A DNA stretch of 64,000 bases, from assembly GCA_963669155.1 (NCBI GenBank), contig OZ022587.1:16560113-16624112 (forward strand), read 5' to 3'. This stretch comes from Arbacia lixula (taxonomy: Eukaryota; Echinodermata; Echinoidea; Arbacioida; Arbaciidae). A model generated the notes under the pieces. The model saw nothing but the letters and a program-made list of their open reading frames with translations, ran no database searches and was not told where the DNA came from. Position 1 is the stretch's first letter, and every line of letters begins with the position of its first letter. Positions 57,516-64,000 of this stretch are shown in pieces. Position numbers and translations under genes: made by a program.

Positions 57516-60500
57516 GAGAGAGTGAGGGAGAACGGAAGAGAGAAAAAGGAGAGGATGTTTGCAGAGGGCAAGAGAGGAGGGGGAGGGAGAGGGAGACATA
57601 ATAAGAAATGAGAGAGATAGAAATTATAGTGGGAATTTAAACAAATTGCTATCAATTACAAGAGCTGTTTTGTAGCAGACCTCACTCAAGGTTTGTGAGT
57701 TACCATCAAAAGTTATCAAAGTTCTTAAATTGCTACATTGCTCTGTAATATTACATTTAATAATTTAAATGTTGTGCTTTTGTCTTATTTTGTTAATTTA
57801 TTGTTATCTGTAAAATAAATCTCTCAAGTAAAGTGCTATGTAAATGCAAGTGTAAATGTAAATTTACACATTGAAGAAAAAAGACCTACCTTGGCTAAAA
57901 GTAGTCAGAATGTGGCTTTCAAATTAGCAAAACTTCTTATTAAAATTAAGATGTTGATTATTAAGAAGAGGGTACAAAGCATTGTAAATTAACAAAAAGT
58001 TTACAACATCTAATTCAGAGCAACAGTGCCAATTTAAAGAGTAAAATCATGATTTCCACAATCCACATTCCCAGCTCATTAACAATTTCGAGACTTACTG
58101 ATCATTTGACCTTCATTTCGCTTTGAGAATTCATTCGAAGGTACCAGTAATATATAGCACTAAATGACGAAAATGGGTTCATCTCATGCAGAAATGTATG
58201 CCCTTTCAAGTGATACATATTTTATTATCCATCATACTTCATACCAAAAGTTATAGCCCCATTCTACATATCTGTGGTATTTAGTCACAAATTAGCTTAG
58301 TTACTAGGGTGCAGAGTGCATGGTCATGACCGACTTTGTTAACAACTATGTCTGGTAATACAGACTAGGCCCTAATCCCTCTGACTAGACTGCCCTGGAC
58401 AAGTATGTCTGTTGTGTGAACAAATATGTCTGGTAATACAGACTAGGCCCTAATCCCTCTGACTGCCGTGGATCCTCTTACCGCAGAGAGACAAAGAAGA
58501 GGATCCAGGGAAGGCAGAGGGATTAGGGCCTAGTCTGTATCACCAGATATAGTTGTTAACAGACTTTGCAGCCGAGTAACTATATGTAGGCTAGTCCCAA
58601 ATGGGTTAACGATTTTACCCTTTATTGCAGCATCGTTGCATTTGTGTACAATTGATACACACAAATCCCGTTAAAGGGGACCACTAGGCATTACAAAACC
58701 ATTTCCTCGCTATTCTTTTGGTACTAGAATTGAATATTAATCAAGTTGTTGTGGGGTCTGATATGTTTCTGTCATTCAAGAACAATGCAGTTAATTAAAA
58801 CACTGCGCGGAACATTGGCTATCTCGATGTTCTGTGCGCCACTTTGTTTGCATGTCCGCTCAATACGCGTCCGTCATCGTTGCACCTAGGCTATTAATTG
58901 AACAGCATAAATGATAGTGAGTGGCTTGCACACAAGTGATTTTCTTTGCTGGCTGCAATATATCGTAATTGCCATCGATTAGAGTATCGTTAGGTGGTAT
59001 CACTATCGGAACTGAGCTGACAGAATTATCAAAATGTGATATAAAAAATGATTCCCTAGCAATGTAGAAATAAACTCAGGATCTAAAACTTGTGTTGTAT
59101 GTTCATTTGAGAGATATCTTTAATGTAAGAGAACTAAATCTTTGCCCGGTGGTACCCTTTCAGCGCATGAAGCCGACTTCCTACCTGAACATCTCGTGCA
59201 TTCTGTGCTAATCTGTTGATGGTTTCTGCTAGAGTGGAAGACAGGTCCTCAGGATTTGTTGATGGCTCATTACTACCGGTACTGCTTGAAGAATCTGTCG
59301 GAATGTCTGAAAGATTAAAGGGATAGTTAGTTAACCCTTTGTGCGCTTGACAAAGTACCGCTCTATGGGATATGTGTGCATTATTTGTGCAAAAATGCAC
59401 ACATGACGTGTCAAGGGTTAAAGATTGTCCGTCCCTTTTGCAAGCTTAAAATTTGAAATCGTGTATCACGGTCGTAAATTGAAGAAAGTGTGATTCAAGA
59501 CCATTTCTAAGAATATAGCATGTTGAAGCTTTCTGTATATGTAAAATATTTCAGCCGTTAAATTTCAAACCGACTTTTTTCGTTCTACGAAAAAAGTATT
59601 AGTCTTTGTTGCAGTATCTATGTTGTTATTATGCGTGTGTGAAATCCTAATTCTATGAGTAACTACGAAACGTTGGAGATGATTCCTTCCATAGAACATT
59701 TTTTTTTCATAATGCGTTTTATAATTTAATAAACAGATTAATCAATAGAGCAGATATTTCAACACAAACTGCTAAGAGCCTGAGGTAAAGACTATTCATC
59801 AGACGTTGTTTACGTGCATTATTTGAATTTTACACTACGTTTTCAGTTTCAAATTGTGAATATAGAGCTTGCTAACACTTCTCGATATGTTTTGCCAATG
59901 TTTCGATGGTTTTGTGGTGATCTGAAAAAGGGACTGGCTGTCTTTAAGTTGATTTCAATAAAAGCAGAAACATGAAAGAAACATAATTATTAGTGGCTTG
60001 ATGAAAATCCTTCAAAGGATAAGAAAGTTATGGTAGTTTGAAATTTCTATTTTGTGACGTCACATGCGAGGTGCTCTCCCATATGTTGTCTACAAATTCA
60101 TTCCATTAATTGTTTTTTTTCTGTTTTTGACAACAGAATGATTTTTTTTGTACAAGTATGTGTGTAAATATGTATTTCTAATTATGTATCAAATGCACAG
60201 GTCTAATTATGTATCAAATGCACAGGTAAAAGGATGCATATCTCTGTGAGAACATGCACATTTATATAAAAACAAAATTATACACAACATATGGGAGAGC
60301 ACCTCACACATGATCATAACTTTCTTATCCTTTGACGGATTTTCATCAAACCTTCACTTATTTGTGTAGTTGTTAAATTGTTTCTTTGTTGTGTCTGCTT
60401 TTAGTGAAACAAACTTAATTTCAGGTTGAACTATCCCTCTGAGTAAAAACTTACATTCGACATCTGAATACGACCTTTTATTATACAGCTATCACGGCAT

Positions 60501-63137
60501 CATCTCATTTTACAAGGCCTGGGTTATGTTGCGTACATGTTTTCAACTATTGTAACTAACCATTGATGATAACTGTCATAGCAACAGCAGTAAAGCTGAA
60601 AGCCCGTTGGCTGCTACCATGGTAGTTACCATTAATGGTAAGTTACAATAATTAAAAACATATATGCAACAGGGTCCAGATTTCAAGGCAATTGCTTCTA
60701 GCACTCACTCGTTGCCGCTGCCACGTCAGGCATTGGGCCAAACCCAGACGCCATTGTCTGAAACATCTTCTGCATTTCTGCGGACATCTGCGGATCCCCG
60801 CCTAGCTCCGACATCATACCTGAGAGGATGTTATCAAAGTCTGCAACAGACTGCTGCGCAGCGGGACTATCGTTGAACAGGGATTCAAAGAGCGCTTCCT
60901 GACTCTGTGGGATCTCCTACAAGAAGGAACAAAATGTGTTGATATTCAGGTGATTTTTTAGGAGTTTTGATCATGATGTTCCTGTGTTTGCCACCTTAAT
61001 ATTCCCTTGATTATTACCTTAACTAAACACACACAAAAAAAAGTAATTCCCCCCTAAGTAAAATAACATAACTTTTGAGCAACATAACTTGGCAGGTTTG
61101 TACCTTCATTTAATGACTAACTTCCGTGTGAAGATCACTTTAATCCACTCAGTCATGCATGAGTGAGCACACATTTAAGTCACAAGGGTAATTGTTTATG
61201 CCATTTTAACAGTACATTTTGGCATTTCGTGTGCAATTTTTAAAGTGTATTCACTCAACTATAACATGAAAATGACTTCTTATGTTCACATAACAGGTCC
61301 TGTTACATCTTTGTCAAAATATCCAGTTTTATTTTTTCACAAAAATAAAGGTTTTTTAAAAGTTTCAAATTCAAGAGGGATGAATATTTTTTAAACTGTG
61401 CTCACTCAACCAGAACAATGAGTTAAGTGTCGGGATAGGGGTTAGTGCGTCGATAGATGGATGATAAACAATGACAAGACATAAATTATGGACCAGAAAT
61501 GGAATTCATTAAAAATTCATGAGACAGAATCCCAAAATTACCCTTGTGACTTTTGAAAAGTGGCAATTTTGCCTTTAATGTGTGCTCACTCATGCATGAC
61601 TGAGTGGATTAATGTGATTTTCACCCGGAAATTAGTCAATAAATGAAGGTATAATCCTGCCAAGTTATGTTGCTCAGAACCACTTCGATAAAAAGTTATG
61701 CTGCTTTGCTTAGGGGGGGGGGGGGGGGGGGACTTAATTTATTGATGTGTTTATTTGTGTATATTATTCTTTTTTTATTGTTTAATTTTCATTGATCTTA
61801 AAATGCCTGTCCCAGTTCTTAAAGGATTATACTAATTTGGTAAGAGTATTTTTGTAATTTCTATCCAGATGTTTTCCCATACAATTTACCAAATCAAAAC
61901 GTGGATTGTGGATCGTCCGTGAACGCAGCCATTTTTTCCTCGTGTCAAAAACATGTTCAATGATCAAGCGCAAAGGCATGCTGCTCGCTTGCGCACATAC
62001 ACTGTGCGCTGGATCAATCGGCCCAGAGCTCTTGCAACCTAGCTTGCATTGATTTTGTACACAAACGGGAAATGCAAAAATTGCAGTGCTACACAAGAAA
62101 TGCACAGCTGGAATAATTAGTAAAACTAATGCATAATCACATGACTCGCATATGAGATTCCTATTGGTCACATTCTTTAACCTGTCTCATAATATTTGTT
62201 AGTACACTCTCACCATGGAAATATTAAACAAATATTTGTTTACCTCTTTAGGTTTACTTGTGGTGCTCTGTTCATTTTGTTCAGGTTTAGTGGTTAATAT
62301 GTTGAGCCCTGGGCTTGAGGACGAGGCAGTGTCTAGTTCTGTCACAGACTGTGCACCAGCAGCGCCAGCGGATGGGGGTTGTAAGGGCTTATCAAAGTCC
62401 CCAAGGGCACCTGTGGGTGAAAGAACAAATATGGACATCAAATTGAATCAACTTGAATTCAAAATTTGAGTAAAGATGATATAGATGATACAGTTTTATT
62501 AACAGATGAAAAGAAAGCATAAAGAAATACAAGAACTTGGAGAATATAAATCTTACAAAACATACAATTACTTGAGATGAAAACTTCAAGGTTATGCAAC
62601 TTGCAAGAACACAATATCCCGATCATCATTTCTAAATGTGTCTAATATGATTTTAGGGCCTATGAACCGTGATTCAAAAAAAGCCCACGCTTCACCATGA
62701 CCATGACGCAGTGTGACGTGTATTTAATAAATGTATGACATATTTTGGACAGTTTTATCTTTTTATCTTGGGGGGGGGGGGGAGTTTTTGCTACCCCCCC
62801 CCCCCCGCCCCGAAACCCAAGAGGCCCTTTTCACGGGCAGTTCCGAGTTAATAAAGTCTGACTTACGAGATTTTTGCACTCGTCTGCTACAAACAATACG
62901 CAAAGATGAATGTGTGGGACCGAAATTGAAGCGCCGTGCAGGAAGAACAAGGGAAATAATACTTAACTACGGTTTGAACTGCATGTAAAATAACCCATAA
63001 AGTCATCAAATGCACTTACTATCCAGCAACTCGTCAAGATCCGTGCCATTTTGGTCATCATCTGCCTCTTGGCTCAATGATTCCTTAGATGGTTTCTTTG
63101 ACGAAGAATCACCTGATGCACCACTGTTCGTCGCCAT
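53264..63137 (-). CDS. PEX19: Peroxisomal biogenesis factor 19 (peroxin-19)
   Basis: Eight exons on the minus strand: 63137-63020, 62410-62244, 60916-60709, 59306-59185, 57218-57063, 56335-56159, 55023-54979 and 53344-53264. Phases agree throughout and the product has 357 residues (human 299). PEX19 is a mainly cytosolic chaperone and import receptor for peroxisomal membrane proteins and docks on PEX3. Exons 1-2 encode DLDELLDSALGDFDKP, matching the N-terminal PEX3-binding helix. Exon 3 has EALFESLF, matching the human FFQELF region. Exon 5 has MVQTMMQSLLSKDILYPSLKE, the most conserved family block (human LLSKDVLYPSLKE). Exons 6-7 give the helical cargo-binding domain (EQHRLMGELCGVYE, QVMELIQKMESLGQPP). 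The last exon ends QCNIM, a CaaX farnesylation box. Extra length is in the Ser/Thr-rich linkers of exons 2 and 4. The introns are full of MITEs and purine tracts. Confidence 0.95.
53464..53619. mobile_element. MITE family K, copy 2
   Basis: Ends TCCCTGTTCCATAAAAC and TTTTATGCAACAGGGC, imperfectly inverted, with internal 'ccattgatggtaac' and 'agttaccattgatgac'. It lies in the last PEX19 intron. Confidence 0.7.
53961..54175. repeat. (GA)n purine tract in PEX19 intron 7
   Basis: About 215 bp of GA-rich sequence; ORFs over it are artefacts. Confidence 0.9.
54544..54923. mobile_element. MITE family C, full-length copy in PEX19 intron 7
   Basis: TTTAAAGGGCATATGCTG at the left and CAGCATATGCCCTTTAA at the right are exact inverses over about 17 bp. 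The arms pair almost over their whole length around 'aaatgttcggcccaaac'. TTAA flanks or is included in the ends. A fragment of family K (54331-54436) lies just upstream. Confidence 0.88.
55596..56062. mobile_element. Short PIF/Harbinger-type MITE (J2)
   Basis: 467 bp, ends GGGTGGTATTCCAAAATTCC and CGGAATACCACC, flanked by AAG on both sides (55593-55595 and 56063-56065). The ends are those of the 2.4-kb element at 14202-16612, so this is a non-autonomous relative. It lies in PEX19 intron 6. Confidence 0.8.
56405..56650. repeat. C-run and (TC)n tracts in PEX19 intron 5
   Basis: A C run at 56410-56422 is followed by (TC)n to about 56500, and a second (TC)n block lies at 56598-56648, just before a family S element. 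Confidence 0.85.
56652..56808. mobile_element. MITE family S, diverged copy 4
   Basis: Ends CAGAGTACTGAGGTGG and CAAACTTTGGTACTCTG, with central 'gagagagataaactag' and 'acaacattggc' matching the 'gagaggtttagcgg' and 'cgacattgtc' segment of 13270-13500. It lies in PEX19 intron 5. Confidence 0.65.
57225..57600. repeat. (GA)n/GGGA purine tract next to PEX19 exon 5
   Basis: About 375 bp of purine on the + strand, starting within 10 bp of the exon 5 acceptor. On the transcribed strand it supplies a very long pyrimidine tract for that acceptor. Large ORFs here are artefacts, except for the part over 57063-57218, which is PEX19 exon 5. Confidence 0.9.
57601..58290. other. PEX19 intron 4 sequence
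   Basis: AT-rich sequence without a recognised repeat family. Nothing else seen. Confidence 0.4.
58291..58596. mobile_element. Hairpin MITE family H, copy 3 with internal duplication
   Basis: It shows 'caactatgtctggtaatac' near 58342 and again 'caaatatgtctggtaatac' near 58420, each followed by 'agactaggccctaatccct', so the left arm is duplicated. The single right arm (58515-58596) is the inverse. It lies in PEX19 intron 4. Confidence 0.8.
58597..59184. other. PEX19 intron 4, part next to exon 4
   Basis: It contains a family N relic (58604-58675) and then unique-looking AT-rich sequence. No gene. Confidence 0.4.
59331..59421. mobile_element. Small hairpin MITE family N, copy 2
   Basis: TTAACCCTTTGTGCGCTTGA at the left and TCAAGGGTTAA at the right. 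It is similar in layout to 52398-52488 and abuts the family P copy. Confidence 0.7.
59418..59947. mobile_element. TTAA-flanked MITE family P, copy 2
   Basis: 530 bp and nearly identical to 24426-24952, same orientation. The ends are TTAAAGATTGTCCGTCCC and GGGACTGGCTGTCTTTAA. High identity between the two copies suggests recent activity. Confidence 0.88.
60519..60676. mobile_element. MITE family K, copy 4, next to PEX19 exon 3
   Basis: Ends CCTGGGTTATGTTGC and GCAACAGGGTCC, with 'ttaccattaatggtaag' and 'ccattgatgataac' inside. The right end is about 30 bp from the exon 3 donor (60707-60708). Confidence 0.65.
61040..61738. mobile_element. Long-TIR element family G, copy 2
   Basis: AAGTAATTCCCCCCTAAG at the left and CTTAGGGG followed by a long G run and 'acttaatt' at the right. 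Arms of about 150 bp share 'cataacttggcaggtttg', 'ttgtaccttcatttaatg' and 'cactcagtcatgcatgag'. It is similar throughout to 21147-21866 and lies in PEX19 intron 2. Confidence 0.8.
61739..62243. other. PEX19 intron 2, remainder
   Basis: AT-rich sequence with no recognised repeat or ORF of interest. Confidence 0.4.
62411..63019. other. PEX19 intron 1
   Basis: It includes G and C homopolymers (62770-62782 and 62796-62808, interrupted), otherwise ordinary sequence. Nothing else seen. Confidence 0.4.
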
Positions 63138-63141
63138 CTTG
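63127..63141 (-). promoter_or_regulatory. YY1-like motif over the PEX19 start codon
   Basis: On the minus strand the start region reads AAGATGGCGAC. This matches the core of the consensus for the zinc-finger factor YY1 (AAGATGGCGGC), which often overlaps the start codon of housekeeping genes. The same motif would also fix the ATG. Binding in this organism is inferred. Confidence 0.4.
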
Positions 63142-63537
63142 GTTATCAATTTAGTCTTTAATCCAGACGTCCGGGAACGATGCAGTTGAGAATTGAGACT
63201 TTGAATAATGAGATAAGATGATACATAAGCGTTTTCATGACCTTTGTAATCGACCTTTAAAAAAGAAAAGTAATAGAGATTCTCCCCCTCTAAATAAGGA
63301 ATTAAAATTACACGTTTTACCCCAAGTTATAAAGGAAATATTGACGTTGTAAATATTGTGTTATTATCATGGAACCAGTTAAAATGACAAGACTAGCGCC
63401 CCGCCCCCTTTTTTTGTCCCACCATGTGCAGACTCTATGTTCAGATTTATATACTGTAGGTCTTCTTCCCATTTCATTAATAAACCAAAGATGTGACATA
63501 TTGAGACAACGTCGCCGAGAAATGGGACTATGACTGG
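63138..63537. promoter_or_regulatory. PEX19 5' UTR and promoter region
   Basis: The 400 bp upstream of the ATG (minus strand) should include the promoter. No TATA box or clear initiator can be assigned. An extended GA tract (63538-63770) bounds it. Confidence 0.35.
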
Positions 63538-63551
63538 AGAGAGGGGGGAAG

Positions 63552-63616
<65 letters not shown>

Positions 63617-63629
63617 GGGGAGGGAGGGG

Positions 63630-63696
<67 letters not shown>

Positions 63697-63773
63697 TTGA
63701 GGGAGGGAGAGAGGGAGAGAGAGAGAGACAGAGAGACAGAGAGAGAGAGAGAGAGAGTTGGGGGGGGGGGGGG
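63538..63773. repeat. (GA)n purine tract upstream of PEX19
   Basis: About 230 bp of GA/GGGA ending in a run of G (63759-63773). The Ser/Leu/Pro ORF over it is an artefact. The last 225 bp of the window (to 64000) show nothing further. Confidence 0.9.
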
Positions 63774-64000
63774 GCGAACAGGAATGGGCGGAAAGAGAAT
63801 CACGATTGTCGTTGTTTTAATTTTCATTGCTGTGTTTTAGTATAAAAACCACATGTAGGTGACCTTGCTATTATGTTCCTATTATGTTCCTGAATATGTA
63901 GTTTGTTACAAAAAATAGAAGGATAGAGGTCATTTAGAGAACTGAGGAGACAGACAGGAAGAGAGAGTGATTGATTTTTTTGTTGTTATCATTATTTTTA

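Larger units (their letters stand above)
59315..60439. mobile_element. MITE family B interrupted by families N and P
   Basis: The left terminus TTAAAGGGATAGTT (59315-59328) is cut after 14 bp. Family N follows (59331-59421), then a complete family P copy (59418-59947). From 59944 the family B sequence resumes ('aagttgatttcaataaaag') and runs to the right terminus near 60439, with a TGACGTCA at about 60056. Family B has a TTAA at exactly the resumption point, as expected for a TTAA-targeting insertion. All of this is in PEX19 intron 3. Confidence 0.75.

Overview
The window is animal (metazoan) nuclear DNA with split genes (GT-AG introns), AT-rich non-coding sequence, many microsatellites and a very high density of short inverted-repeat transposons. 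Several of those repeat families, such as the 'atgcctccgcc' element with a TCCG microsatellite and the MITEs with 'aaagggatagttcaccctg' ends, look like those of sea urchins and other echinoderms. I favour an echinoderm, probably a sea urchin, but the species cannot be fixed from the sequence alone.

Four protein-coding genes can be assembled exon by exon. (1) 1850-5111 (+): a 777-residue protein I do not recognise, with three ~126-residue tandem repeats and recurring Arg/aromatic/Cys motifs. (2) 8774-13170 (+): a homologue of vertebrate NKAPD1 (C11orf57), four coding exons, with a probable non-coding first exon ending at 8066. (3) 23660-27487 (+): LRRC58, three exons, 367 residues, close to the vertebrate length. 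(4) 53264-63137 (-): PEX19, the peroxisomal membrane-protein import receptor, eight exons, 357 residues, ending in the farnesylation box CNIM. The phases of all exon joins agree. The genes have no obvious functional connection and look like ordinary neighbours.

Layout: 1-1520 holds a MITE fragment and the 3' end of a non-LTR retrotransposon with a (CATTGT)n tail. 1.85-8 kb is the unknown gene and its 3' flank. 8-13.2 kb is NKAPD1. 13.2-23.6 kb is a transposon cluster, including a 2.4-kb PIF/Harbinger-type element with a broken Myb/SANT-like gene, sitting inside a retrotransposon protease fragment. 23.6-27.8 kb is LRRC58. 27.8-53.2 kb is a gene-free stretch of about 25 kb packed with MITEs, nested insertions and tandem repeats. 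53.2-63.2 kb is PEX19, whose introns carry at least eight recognisable elements.

The most noteworthy observations are: the unknown repeat protein; a transposon at 28.7-30.1 kb whose internal repeats each carry DR1-type nuclear-receptor half-sites; a MITE family that spreads pairs of perfect CRE palindromes; a PEX19 splice acceptor whose pyrimidine tract lies in a transposon end; and a tandem repeat at the PEX19 3' end that includes the stop-codon region. I see no CRISPR array, no prokaryotic features and no confident tRNA or rRNA gene.
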